From the NCBI GenBank assembly GCA_034509755.1, contig CM067541.1, positions 13,814,001 to 13,878,000 on the forward strand: DNA of 64,000 nt, read 5' to 3'. This document shows positions 10,290 through 21,149 of the stretch, in pieces (position 1 is the stretch's first letter; every line of letters begins with the position of its first letter). Source of the DNA: Anisodus tanguticus. Lineage: Eukaryota > Streptophyta > Magnoliopsida > Solanales > Solanaceae. The position numbers were made by a program, and so were the translations under genes. Under the pieces are notes generated by a model. The model did not search any database. It saw only the letters and a list, made by a program, of their open reading frames with translations, and was not told the DNA's origin.

Positions 10290-11040
10290 AGGGTAAAATT
10301 TACTTTTATGCAGTTTAAAATTTTATAGTGAAACTCCCTGTGATTGGGAAGTTTCACCTGCACAATTTAAAACTTCATAGCAATGGATATTTTTTAAAAT
10401 TGGAACCAAAAAGTTACCATTAAACGCTATTTCTATATTTCTGTTTCTATTTTCATCAAAACCTATCTTAAGAGCTATATGCCTATATCCTCGAGTTTTA
10501 CCTTTGAAATTTGGAACTTTAAATATTAGTCATTTTTTAAAGACAACTATAAAGTGGCTAGTCAACGTTATTTGTATGTTTTGTTTCCATTTTGATTAGA
10601 CTCTATCAGATGATGTGCCGGAGTTCTACCTGTAAAAATTTGAAACTCCATGATAATGGTTATTTTTCAAAGACAGAGCCGAGAAAAGGTCAGTGAGTGC
10701 TATTCTATATTTTGTTTCCATTTTCATTGAATTATATCCGAGCCAATGTCCTAGAGTTTCACCTGTAAAATTAAAATTCTTGTCATGAAGTTTAACTTGT
10801 GAAATTTGAAATTCCATGATAGTGATTATTTTTCAAAAACAAAGTTAAAAAGAGGAAAGTGAGCGCTATTTCTATATTTTGTTTCCATTTCATTAAACCA
10901 TCTTTAATAGCCAATATCCTTCAAAATCCATAATAATGACTAATAATAAAAAGCAAATTCTAGAAGTGATCAGTCGACGCGATTTTTACGATTCATTTCC
11001 ATTATTACTAGACTCTATCTTTGCCTTAGAAAGTGATAGA
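10290..11040. repeat. Tandem array of about five diverged ~115-160-bp units
   Basis: A compound motif recurs in order: a TTTCACCTGTAAAATTTGAA-like block, CCATGATAATGG, TATTTTTCAAAGACA, GTGAGCGCTATTTCTATATT and TGTTTCCATTTTCATT. The TTTCCATTTT anchor appears near 10442, 10588, 10718, 10876 and 10990, giving unit spacings of 146, 130, 158 and 114 bp. Units differ by indels and many substitutions, so the array is old. No gene is recognised; short open frames inside are incidental. Confidence 0.75.
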
Positions 11041-11401
11041 ACTCCAACTAAAATACAAAACAAAATGCTTAGATTTAGGTACAGGTAGGAAAGGTGTAAT
11101 GGCTGCTAGTGATATTATATGTATATCTACTAAAACACAAGTCATCAATGTATACCCTACAACTTAAGATTGGGAATTAAACTCAACCTTCCATTTCAAA
11201 ATAGCTTTTCCCCAGTTGGAACAACACCCACCACTATGTCTTTGGCCAAGATGTAAGTTTCCCTAGTTGTGCCCTAGAAGCTTGACCATGCTACACAAAA
11301 AGACATGTACTCTGTTTAGAAGCGGTCCAGAATTTTCACTAAGGAAATCAAAATGTAAAAAAAACACGAAGAAGTAAAAGAGATTCAAAGTCTATTATAT
11401 A

Positions 11402-11580
11402 CCGTTGAACCTCTCCATAATAATGTTTCATTTGTTTGAAATTTTTTTGCTACTATAGCGAAATGTTATTATAGAGAACATGTGGTATAACATAATATAA
11501 AAATTGATAAAAAAAAAAAGACTTGGCCGTTATAATTAAATATTATTATAAAGAATAACTATTATAGAGAGGTCTAACCG
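11402..11580. repeat. MITE, ~180 bp
   Basis: Imperfect terminal inverted repeats: CCGTTGAACCTCTCCATAAT at the left and the complement of TTATAGAGAGGTCTAACCG at the right. The AT-rich interior repeats TATTATAG motifs. Similar sequence recurs in fragments near 30300-30372 and 63920-63970. Confidence 0.6.
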
Positions 11581-11644
11581 TGTAAACATAAAAAGTAACA
11601 TTAACTGTACGTATAGTGTAATTTTCTGACGAAGAGATACAGAT

Positions 11645-12082
11645 AGGGATGGCAACGGATCGGATCTGGACCGGATCCTACAAGATCCAGATCCGGATCC
11701 GTTTTTCATACTCGAATCCGGATCCGGATCCGGATCCGTCGGGTCCATAAAAATCGGATCCAAATCCGGATCCATCGGATCCACGGGTCCACGGATCGGA
11801 TGCGGATCCACATGTAAAAAAATTTGTCTTGCTAAGAATGTAACCTTGCTAAGAATTTTTTTTTAAAAGCGACAAACGATTTTTACTTAGCTAACGGTTT
11901 ACTATGTTTCAATTTTTCATATGAGATATTTTATTCGTTGTCTCGTTTTGATTGTGAGCTATTAATTGAAAATGTTCGACAATGACAATAGTTGTGAAAA
12001 ATGTGACTAGTATTTCCATAAACGAGAACTTGCAACGGATCTGGATCCACCGGATCCGGACCGGGAAACACTTGTGCCCCTA
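11645..12082. repeat. GGATCC-rich hAT-like non-autonomous repeat (ends uncertain)
   Basis: Begins TAGGGATGGCAACGGATC and ends CTTGTGCCCCTA, with many GGATCCGGATCC units at both ends and a 200-bp AT-rich middle. TAGGG/CCCTA ends with subterminal G/C-rich repeats resemble plant hAT MITEs and the better-preserved hAT element at 50686-51827. No 8-bp TSD is found here, so the right boundary is tentative. The minus-strand open frame through it encodes only D-P/G-S low-complexity sequence and is not a gene. Confidence 0.5.
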
Positions 12083-13105
12083 GTTTTGCCTATCATTTAA
12101 GGTTCTGATGCACCTATCGAGATAATACCAGATACAAGTAGGTTTCTCTCTTTTTATTTATTTAGTGTATGAAAAATTAATCTTGCTGCAGGCCATATCA
12201 ACGTTGGCGAAGGAAGCAGACTTTTGTCAGGCCAATCCTTTTTTAGGTGTAGCTTTATACTTATAAGAGGTATTTAACTAAACTATCCTTATCTCTTCTT
12301 TAAATGAGAAGTTAATGATATATATGTCATATGTGCTTTCTTGAAGTAGTAAGGTGGGAAAAAAATCAATGCGTCCTCAGATTTTATAAAATGATAATTA
12401 TTTTGAAATAATTTATTGGATAAAGTGTCTTAAAAAAGCACCGGAGGGAGTAAAATGTAAAAGTGATTGCCGTGAAATAATGAAAGACTCTTTAGATCCT
12501 TACAAATATAATAATGCATATAAGTCCAAAACTTCCAAGACTGTGCATGAGATTGACACTGACTTTTCATTATTAAAATACAAAAAACTATTATTTGTAC
12601 TATAAGAATAGTTGTTTGGAAAAAAGTAGGGTATTAGAGTGGGAAAGGAAGAATCTTTGTATCTATCAATATCAGAACAAGAAGTATGTCCAAGAAGATT
12701 TGCATGTGTGTGATAAAGAAATGCCGACCACGATATTATTTCAATAATTTATACTCTTACGGGTTATTTGGTCAGTGCGATAAAGATAACAAATGCAGAA
12801 TTATTTCATCCGGCGTTCAATTATGGATGTTAATTAGTTTCGGGTATTATTTATATTAAAATAATAAGATTATTTGTCCTATATAGAAAGTGAAATAGCT
12901 AATTCCATAAAATATCTTTGTTTATCCCATTCTCATAATCAAACAAGTACAAAATCTTTAATAAGTAGTATCAACATTTATCCGGAGAAATGAATAAATC
13001 ACTATAATCATAAGGATGACACTTTTTTATGTTAAGATATAATACTTTATATATATATATATAGATATAGTTAACAAAATATTCTGATGAAGCGTTGTCC
13101 TATGA
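12083..13105. other. Intergenic region
   Basis: AT-rich, without recognisable genes. A lone Stowaway-like right end (GGAGGGAGTAAA) lies at ~12442-12453, and a short (TA)n run at ~13050-13065. Confidence 0.45.
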
Positions 13106-13109
13106 AATT

Positions 13110-13218
13110 ACTCAATTTTGGCATCTCTACCTATCAAGGTAGAGGTAAGGTCCGTGTACACTCTATTCTTTCTGGACCCACGTTATGAGATTTTACTGGA
13201 TATGTTATTGTTGTAGAG
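13110..13218 (+). mobile_element. RTE/SINE 3' end fragment
   Basis: CATCTCTACCTATCAAGG, GTAGAGGTAAGGTC, TACACTCTA, GGACCCACGTTATGAGA and TTATTGTTGTAG follow the order of the RTE 3' terminus seen at 27561-27668. It is 5'-truncated; the TSD was not resolved. Confidence 0.7.
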
Positions 13219-13525
13219 TTTTAGTCTAATTTTACTTCCATCGTTAGGAAAAAGTCTCATTTTCAACTTTGATGACAGAGTTCTAACTTGAGATTAATTT
13301 TTAATCAAAATTAAAAGTTAAAGAGTAATTTGAATCTTTTGTTTGAAGAGTTTTGATACATGAAGTCTACTAATTTCGGACGGGAGCTTTTTAATGACGA
13401 GAGCATATACAAGATGATTTACTAACTGCAAGAACATGAATGATCCAAAAGTTCAACGGATAGTAAGATTGAGCAATTTCAGATAGTATAGGATGAAATT
13501 CTAACCCTTGTCCTAAAAAGTAGTA

Positions 13526-13775
13526 CTCCATTCATCTCATTTTATATAACAATATGTTTGATTTGCGTATAAAATTTAAAAACGAAAGAAAAACTTCAGA
13601 CATACATTTTTTTTTTAAACATGCTTATGATATCTTTAGTATAAATTTAATATTTAAAGATAAACATTTTCTAAATACAAAAATACAACACTTTCTCAAG
13701 TAGATTAAGCAGAAAAAATGGAGATAAAAAATGAAATAGTGGTGAGTAATAAACTACAGCACAAGAAAAGCAAGT
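13526..13775. repeat. Stowaway-like MITE, diverged
   Basis: Starts TACTCCATTCATCTCATTTT and ends near AATGAAATAGTGGTGAGTA, roughly complementary ends in the Stowaway style (CTCCNTCCGTTTCA...). The interior includes TTTAAACATGCTTATGAT and is AT-rich. The divergence makes the exact ends uncertain. Confidence 0.45.
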
Positions 13776-14849
13776 CTAATACGTAATGTCTCATAATTAG
13801 GTTATTCCCTTCAAATTAAGTGATAGATGCTAAAAATAAGGTATCGACTTCATTTTGTCACCTAATTTCGATATTTTTCTCCTTTTTCCTTTTATAACCA
13901 ATCTATATTTTCAATTATTATTTCGATTTGTCCGACCATGTCAAGTTTAGTCAGCTTAGTGTTGACGGTTAATTAACTTGATAATACTTGAAAAGGTAGC
14001 TAAACTTTTGAAGACGGAATTTATGTTATTAATTTGAGATATATAATAATACTTACTAATAATGAAAAAGATATTAAAATAGCCGTTAAAAAAGAACAAA
14101 CTCGACATCAACATTAATTGGTAGTTTTTATCAATTTAAATTCTTAGAAAGTCATATAAGAATAGAACAATATCCAACATTTTAAATATAGTGAAACAAT
14201 ATTAGAATTTAAATATTCAAAAACTATATGAGAAGTACAATAAGTTGTGGTTCTTATTATATCAATATAGTGAAAAATACATCTTAAAAAGTTTGGTCAA
14301 AGTTCATATAGTTTAATTCTCAAAAATCGAAACTATGAAAAGTATTTCGAGACAGGAGTATATAATTTGAAACTTAAGAATTAAGTTTGCGCCAATTGCC
14401 TCTATTCAATGTCACACGATGTTGTGTCAATTTTTGTACTATATGGATGATGTGAACCAAATATGTAGTCCTAGCAAAATTGATCTAAAGAGCATGATCA
14501 TATCAAAGTTAATTAAGGGTGAACACTTTAATTAATTTAAGTTCTTAAAAGTTATAAAAGTCATTCAAAAATAGATTAATGTCAAATATTTTAGAATGTC
14601 CCAAAATGTCTCCATAAGTAAGCATGCTAGAATTATTAGACTAACTCTCATTTTATTAACAAACTAAACCGCAATACCTATTCAAAAGACAAAACAGGTT
14701 AAAAGAGTTTCAACAACTACATCTTTTATTGTCTCGAGCGCATATAAAAGAGGTCTAGATCAAGTCAAAGAATACAACCAAGCTCTCTCAATCGTATATC
14801 TTAGGAAAAAAATGTGATTTTGCTTGTCCAACCAATAGACATGAGAAAA
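13776..14849. other. Intergenic region
   Basis: No gene recognised. A fragment resembling a Stowaway right end (GAGACAGGAGTATATAA) lies near 14350-14367. Confidence 0.45.
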
Positions 14850-14887
14850 AAAGTAGTCCGGTGCACAAATCATTCCGCATTAGTAGC
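14850..14887 (-). mobile_element. SINE 3' end, left piece of a SINE split by copia F
   Basis: On plus it reads AGTCCGGTGCACAAATCATTCCGC, the antisense 3' end of a tRNA-derived Solanaceae SINE family that I recognise from memory. It continues at 19846 with TCCGGGAAAGGACCGCACCA. Copia F lies between the two pieces. The match is short, so the call rests on the joint pattern. Confidence 0.5.
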
Positions 14888-15095
14888 TGTAAGAATTGAA
14901 TCTCTTAATTAATTTAATTCCAGTAGTACAATATATATATATATATATATATACACAATCATAATATGTTTGTCTTAAGGAAGATTAATCTATATTACCT
15001 AAAATATAAGATGTTAATTCTAATCATCCTAATTATAATATATTACAATAATGAATTGAAGGTAACTATGAAATTTGTCCATAATTACTCTAACA
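14888..15095 (-). repeat. 3' LTR of copia F
   Basis: 208 bp, TG...CA ends, direct repeat of 19657-19845. It is longer than its partner mainly because of an expanded (TA)n tract at 14931-14953. Confidence 0.9.
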
Positions 15096-15800
15096 GTCCT
15101 CCGCAATCTTAGCGGGAGGTTCTCGTATGCTAAGACTGTCCCTGAAATCATCAAAAAGTATGCGCGGAAGACCTTTTATGAAGATGTCAGCAATCTGATA
15201 ACGGGACGGTATATGCAGAACACAGACTTGTCCACAGACGACCTTCTCGCGGACAAATAAAATATTCATTTTAATGTGTTTTGTGCGCAGATGCTGAGCA
15301 TGATTGCCGGATAAGTATATTGCACTCAAATTGTCACAATAGACCACTATTGCCTTTCCAATCGGACAATGTAGCTCCAACAGTAGATTACGGAGCCAAC
15401 ATGACTCAACAACCACATTGGCGACCCCTCAGCATTCTTTCTCAGCACTAGATCGAGATAGTCTGGATTGTCATTTGGACGATCATGAAATAAGGTTGTC
15501 CGCCAAGAACACACAATAATCGAAAGTGGAACGACGTGTGTCCGGGCAGACACCCCAATCTACATCTATGTAGGCTGAAAGACTCTAGATAGATGACTTA
15601 TACAGATGTAGGCCAAAATGAAGAGTACTCTTAACATACCGCAGAATTCTTTTTATAGCCCCCATATATTCTTCCTTCGGATCATGCATGTGTAAACAAA
15701 CCTGCTGAACCGCATAAGAAATATCAGGTCTTGTAAAAGTCAGGTACTGCAAGGCTCCGGTAATATGTAGGATCGGTGTATGGAGTTCCGGCATCATTAC
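15090..15800 (-). pseudogene. copia F RNase H domain, broken
   Basis: Minus-strand fragments give the copia RNase H end: E-S-C-W-L-R-N-L-L-L-E-L-H-C-P, V-Y-C-D-N-L-S-A-I-Y-L, R-T-K-H-I, L-F-V-R-E-K-V, P-S-R-Y-Q-I-A-D and K-G-L-P-R. Just upstream sits L-T-F-T-R-P-D-I-S-Y-A-V-Q-Q-V, the RT/RNase H connection. The segment at 15417-15560 is in another frame and the domain is split by at least two frameshifts. Confidence 0.88.
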
Positions 15801-16577
15801 TCAAATTTGACTTTGTGTCAACCGGAGTGTGTGATGGTTTGTAGGAAGACATCCTTGCTTTGTCAATTATTTCTTCGGCATATTTCTTTTGAATAAGAAA
15901 TAGACCACCTGCATATTGGGTGACGACAGTGCCAAGAAATTTTTTTAACTGACCTAAGTCCTTCATTGCAAACTCTACTGCAATAAGGGACATAATAGAC
16001 TGGCGAAGTGAAGTGGATAATGCTGTGAGAATAATATCATCGACATACAGAAGTATATATGCCATGTCAGTGCCCTTCCGATAAATGAACAACGATTGAT
16101 CAGACTTGATGTGAGAGAACCCCAACTTGGAAACAAATCCTGCAAACTGGTTATACCATGCCCTAGGAGCTTGTTTCAAACCATATAAGGATTTCTTCAA
16201 CAAGCAAACATGATCTGGACGTGTATAATCTCGGAAACCCAACAGCTGATGCATGTATATTGTTTCCTGTAAGTGGCCATGTAAGAACGCATTTTTAACA
16301 TCCAACTGATGAATAGACCAAGATTTGGAAAGAGCTAGGCTGAGAACAATCCTGATAGTTGATGGTTTAACTACCGGACTGAATGTTTCACCATAATCGA
16401 TTCTAACCTGCTGAGACCTGCCATCACCAACAAGACGAGCTTTGTATCTCGCAAAAGAACCTTTAGATTTTTTTTATAACAAAAAACCCATATAGACCGA
16501 ATGACGTTCACATTAGACGGACGTGGTACTAACTCCCACGTCTTATATTTAATAAGAGCAGTAAAATTGTCTAACAT
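15724..16577 (-). pseudogene. copia F reverse transcriptase, frameshifted
   Basis: The N-terminal part (T-W-E-L-V-P-R-P, N-V-I-R-S-I-W-V-F) lies at 16371-16577. The core (M-D-V-K-N-A-F-L-H-G, K-S-L-Y-G-L-K-Q-A-P-R-A-W, then the catalytic Y-V-D-D box near residue 96) lies in a 193-codon open stretch at 15724-16305. A frameshift near 16440-16480 and one near 16305-16371 separate the pieces, and the C-terminus of the core ends in a changed frame. The catalytic residues are retained but the chain is interrupted. Confidence 0.9.
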
Positions 16578-16586
16578 AACAGCTTT

Positions 16587-17940
16587 TCAATTAGGGTCGG
16601 ACAAGACGGCCTTGGAATTTTTTAGTAGAGGTGATGGTTGAACGGAGGATAGTAGGTTAAACTGACGTTTGGGCCAGAAAATCCTGTGCAGGGCACGAGC
16701 TTCAATGGTCTGAAGTTGTTCCGGCATTGGTTGGGTAGGAGAGGTCTCTGATATGGTGTTGGGCCGAGGAGGTGTATTGAGGCCTGAACCGGTGTTGGGC
16801 TGGAATCCGGGTTCATGTAAGGGAGCAGTGGGCTCCCCCACTTGGGCCTGCCCACCACAGAAATAGGACTGGGCCGAGACCAGCGGTAATACGGTTATGG
16901 TCGCCGGTCCAGTCCCATTTTGTGGTTGGGCTGGAAAATGTTGGGTATTTTGTTGGGTTGTTTTCACTTGTGTTTGGTTATTAAGGTGGTAGTGTAAAAT
17001 AGGATGTATTTTTTGTTCAAAAAATCATATGAAGGTGAGGATACCACATTAGACTTAGCAAATGGGAATGTAGACTCATCAAACACCACATGACGAGAAA
17101 TAATTAGTTTTCCATTTGTCAAATCATAACATTTATATCCTCTATGATTTTGTAGGTATTCCAAAAACACACAAGGAGTTGAACGAGCCTGCAACTTGTT
17201 AATGATAGTGGATGGAAATAAAGGATAACACAAACACTCAAACACCCTCAAATGTGTAAAAGACGGGAGATGATGATACAACATTTGTATAGGAGACACA
17301 TTGGAGAGCAATTTACTAAGACAAATATTTAAAAGGTGTGTGGCCATTTGAAGTGCATGGTGCCAAAACTTTGGTGGTGTTGAAGAATGCACAAGAATAG
17401 AGCGAATCATATTGTTAATTGTTCGAATCTTTCTTTCGGCTTTTTCATTTTGTGGTGAGGTATGTGGACACGAAAGACGCAAAGACATCCCATTATAACA
17501 AAAATCATTAAATTGGCCATTGATGAATTTCTCCCATTGTCACATTGAAAACATTTAATGTTTTTGCCAAATTGAATTTTGATAAAAACACAAAATTGTT
17601 TATAAATGGTGTAGGTTTGTGATTTATGTCCTAAGGAAAACGTCCACAAAAAATTCGAATAATAATCTAGAATGAACATATAATATTTATGACCTGCAAA
17701 ACTCAAAACTGGTGATGTCCACAAATCACAATGCACAAGATCAAATGACATAAAAGTATGAGAAGTAGAAGATGCAAAAGGAAGCTTAACATGTTTACAA
17801 AACACACAAGTTTGGAAAACAGAAGACTCCAAAAATTTGTTACAATAAAACAAATTATTCTTTCTAAGATTATTAAAAATTTGTGCTCCTGGATGTCCCA
17901 CCCAATTGTGTCATAGGGTAGGAGAAATGACAGCAAAGGT
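16587..17940 (-). pseudogene. copia F GAG-pre/integrase and proline-rich linker, broken
   Basis: The GAG-pre zinc-binding region is recognisable by G-H-P-G near 17895 and C-x-F-C-K-H near 17800. Integrase follows with F-D-L-V-H-C-D-L-W (first Asp), C-D-N-G-R (second Asp) and S-P-Q-N-E-K-A-E-R-K (Glu). A frameshift between 17407 and 17488 separates the second Asp from the Glu. The C-terminal integrase (H-L-R-V-F-E-C-L-C-Y-P and I-I-S-R-H-V-V-F-D-E) runs to ~17000, and a proline-rich linker fills 16587-16967. Dead copy. Confidence 0.88.
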
Positions 17941-18120
17941 TGATGGTTTGGTCATGCAATTTTTTGAAACAGAGGTGACAGGATATAAGTCACACATGCT
18001 ATTACATCTCATAAGTGGTATCCCCGTCTGAAAATCCTTCACAGAAAAAGCCAAACAGATCAAAATTTAAAGAAACATTATTGTCAATAGTAAACCGTCT
18101 AACATAGATCAAGTTTTTAA

Positions 18121-18733
18121 TTAGTTTTGGTGCATGTAAGACGTTTTCAAGGATAATGGTGGGTGTGGAGAGGGTAGTATTATCTGACCAATACCACGAA
18201 TTGGAATTTTCTTCCCACTGCCGATAATAATATTTTTATTATTGTTCATATTAAAATAAGATGAGAGATTACCTTGAGATACTGTCATGTGTGACGTAGC
18301 CCCCGTATCCATGTACCATGACTCATATGGAATACTTATATTCATGTTGTTCATGACTTGTTCAATATCCGTGGGTGAATAGCCAACAGAAGACAGTGCT
18401 GGGCCGTAAACGCATGTTGTGGACAAGACCCTAGAATACCGGGTTGGCGATTTGAAGAAGAAAGAGGCATGGCCCATGTTGAAGTCGGATATGGACATGG
18501 TGTGGCAGCCCACTGTGGGGCCCAGGCCCATGGTGGGTACTGGCCCCAATGATTACCGCCACTGCCATCCCGCCACTAACCGGACTAGCCATTGTCGCCG
18601 ACAGTTTAGCACCTCCCCGGCCTCGTCCCTTTCCACCATTATTTTTTCCTTTATTGTTACGGTTTGAACCCCATTTTTTGCCATTATTTTGACGAATATT
18701 ATTGCCCCCCGAACCAGAATTTTGTTGCTCCAA
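18121..18733 (-). pseudogene. copia F gag C-terminus and aspartic protease, broken
   Basis: A Gly/Arg/Asn-rich gag tail (N-N-G-G-K-G-R-G-R-G-G) at 18610-18733 replaces a CCHC knuckle. It is followed, after a frameshift near 18540, by the protease motif W-Y-M-D-T-G-A-T-S-H-M near 18296-18330. The D-T-G catalytic triplet is intact but the chain is interrupted. Confidence 0.85.
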
Positions 18734-19100
18734 TTCAGTGAAAAACTAGTTGGTGGATACGAGAGCAGTTCCGGCGGTGGCTGCTCCAGAAGATGCTTGT
18801 TTCGCTTTCCGCGTTTCCTAGAAAATCAACCTCGAGCGGGAAAGGGAGGCAATGTATTACTTTGTCGAATGAACGTAGCCACTCAATCATACTGTTCATT
18901 CAACCCTGAAATCAACTGAAGGACCAACCTTTAATTTGTGACGGACGAACCAACGTTAGATAGTTGGTCCGCAAGCATCTTCAATTCCTGACAATAAGAG
19001 GAGATGTTGGAAAATCATCCAATTTAATGTTAGTAAATAGGTGTTCAAGATAAACGGCTCGAGAAAGTTTGTTATCCTGAAATATATTCTGTAAACGTTC

Positions 19101-19406
19101 TTATGCCTGTTGAACCGTAGAATTCGGCTCAAATATGGTATGTAAAAGATCGTTGGATATAGTGACATATATCCATTGAAGGACAATAGCATCCAAACGG
19201 GACCATAGATTTTTATCCGCCAAATTGGCGTCCGATGACGACTCGGAAGGTATGATATGGTCGATCACCTCATATGCACGACAATGAATTTTGAACAATT
19301 CCACCCAAGAGGTATATTTCCCTTTCTCCATTTCAAGATTTATAGATATAAAGTTCTTGACGTTATTAACGGCAAGAGCGGGATGAAAAGTTTGTTTTTT
19401 GGTCAT
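19101..19406 (-). pseudogene. copia F gag N-terminus
   Basis: Starts with Met at 19406. Motifs F-H-P-A-L-A-V-N-N-V-K-N-F-I, Y-T-S-W-V-E-L-F-K-I-H and L-W-x-R-L-D-A-I-V-L-Q-W-I-Y are typical of copia gag of this group, and element E has F-H-P-A-L-I-V-S-N-I-K-N. A stop after V-Q-Q-A and later frame breaks end it. The leader upstream contains an unbroken run of 16 G on plus (C16 in the sense direction) at 19494-19509. Confidence 0.87.
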
Positions 19407-19656
19407 AGGTTCCGCAAGAAATCAAACTAGAGAAGAAAAGAAGTAGTGTTTGGGGATGTGAAAAAACCCTTAGGGTTTCAGAAAGTGTAAGTCGGGGGGG
19501 GGGGGGGGGTTTAGATGTCGGCTAGGGTTTTGGTTGGTGTAAGAAGTGGTTTAGTTTTTTTGTGAGGGTGAGTGAAAAAGTTAGAAGAAAGAGAGGAGAG
19601 AATTCGGTTAGGAGGAGGTACAAATTAGGGCAAATGATCTTTGACTCTTGATACCA

Positions 19657-19845
19657 TGTAAGATTGAATCCCTTGATTAATTTCATTCCACTAGTACAAT
19701 ATATATACAATCATAATATGCTTGTCTTAAGGAAGACTAATCTATATTACCTAAAATATAAGATGCTAATTCTAATCATCCTAATTACAATATGTTACAA
19801 TAATGAATTGGAGGTAATTATGGGATTTGTCCATAATTACTAACA
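19657..19845 (-). repeat. 5' LTR of copia F
   Basis: 189 bp, TGTAAG...TAACA on plus. It is adjacent to the primer-binding site at 19643-19656. Confidence 0.9.
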
Positions 19846-20766
19846 TCCGGGAAAGGACCGCACCATGTTAGGGTTTTTTGCCCTGGTTTTCTTATCATAT
19901 TTAAGTTTTATTTTTCTCTTAAAGGAAAGTCAAAGTATTACCATAATTGTTTTTACTTTTCCTTTCAGAAAAATATAATTCACTTCCATATTTGACTATT
20001 TCTTTTCTTGAAGGAAAATTTTTGGACATCTATAAATTGAAGACCTCCTTCCAACAACTACAATACAGAAAAATATCCACAATGTAGTCGTTTAAATAGT
20101 CTTATTTAGGGGGAGATTTTTTCTCAATAGTTTTATGTCTTTTAATTAGTTTTTTCATATGTAGGTCAATTAGTAAAATCATATTAAGTTTATGATGCGT
20201 ATTTTAGTATATTTTTTGGTTATCCGATTTATCATCATTTAAGGTTTATATTTATTAGCTTCCGCATGACGCCCGATTATTTCGATCTCAATACACCTCA
20301 ATAGACATGAGAAGAATCTTAACCTTACTTCTTCGATATACAAATATTGTAATATAAAGTGAACCTTAAAAATTAAGTAATCTTCTTCGTAACACGCTTT
20401 CATAATCACACAAATATCAGGATTACAATTACAAATTTTGAATCTTCTGATTTTTTAACTCTATAATCAACTGAATTATATCATATAAATTAAAACCAAC
20501 GAAGTATTTACCAATTGTCTCTGTCCAATGTCACATGATGTTTACATGTCAATGTTGTTCTGTAGGGATGATGTTAGCCAAACAATGTAAAGTCGTAGCA
20601 AAATTGATTTTTTTTCGTCCTTGGCAAAAATTTGATGCTGTACCAAACATTTGGTTAAAAAAATAAAGATGCAAGTTGATATTATTACAATTGGGTCCCA
20701 AAAAAACGAGAATTATTAACTCAATCTGACAGGTCAAGTTGTTAGGTGATAAAAAGAGGAATGATT
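19846..20766. other. SINE right piece, then intergenic DNA
   Basis: 19846-19870 continues the SINE interrupted by copia F. From ~19867 a TGTTAGG... stretch with a TATA-like CTATAAATTG at ~20033 resembles an LTR or promoter remnant, but no partner LTR or TSD is seen. The rest is AT-rich without genes. Confidence 0.4.
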
Positions 20767-21122
20767 GCACTTTGATCCTTTAGTTATTAGTAAATTTTAA
20801 GTTTGGTCCTTATAATATTTGACTAAATATATTCAATTTACTAAACTATGTATTTTGGTCCCTCTATATAGGAAATATACGATAATTAGATTATTTTTAG
20901 AATTATATTATCCTCAAAGATGAACTATATAACCATAAAATTTTAACATGACACATCAATATCTGAATTGTTTCAGCACTTAATAATTCGCTAAAGTTGC
21001 GAAGATTCATAGTTAGAGGTTCAAAAGTGCACATATCAACTATATGAAGGTAAAATATTGTTAACCAGAAATTACAAAGATCAAAATTAAAATTATATCG
21101 ATATTTAAGGGACTAAAAGTGC
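20767..21122. repeat. Inverted-repeat element (TTTGGTCC type)
   Basis: Left end GCACTTTGATCCTTTAG and right end AAGGGACTAAAAGTGC are imperfect inverted repeats. The interior repeats TTTGGTCC motifs. Non-coding, ~355 bp. Confidence 0.5.
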
Positions 21123-21149
21123 TAACATTCAAAATGTATTTAGGGTAAA

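Larger units (their letters stand above)
14888..19845 (-). mobile_element. Full-length Ty1/copia element F
   Basis: The LTRs (14888-15095 and 19657-19845, 208 and 189 bp) begin TGTAAG and end TAACA. On the minus strand the 5' LTR is followed by TGGTATCAAGAGTC (plus 19643-19656), a tRNA-iMet primer-binding site. A G-rich polypurine tract (plus complement 15096-15104) precedes the 3' LTR. The internal order is gag, protease, GAG-pre/integrase, linker, RT, RNase H. Stops and frameshifts break every domain, so the copy is not autonomous. No 5-bp TSD is visible: flanks are GTAGC and TCCGG, within a split SINE. The protein is closely related to element G. Confidence 0.93.

Noticed and set aside
11536..11811. 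91-codon minus-strand ORF rich in D-P-D-P and G-S-G-S
   Set aside because: Produced by GGATCC tandem units of a repeat; low complexity only.
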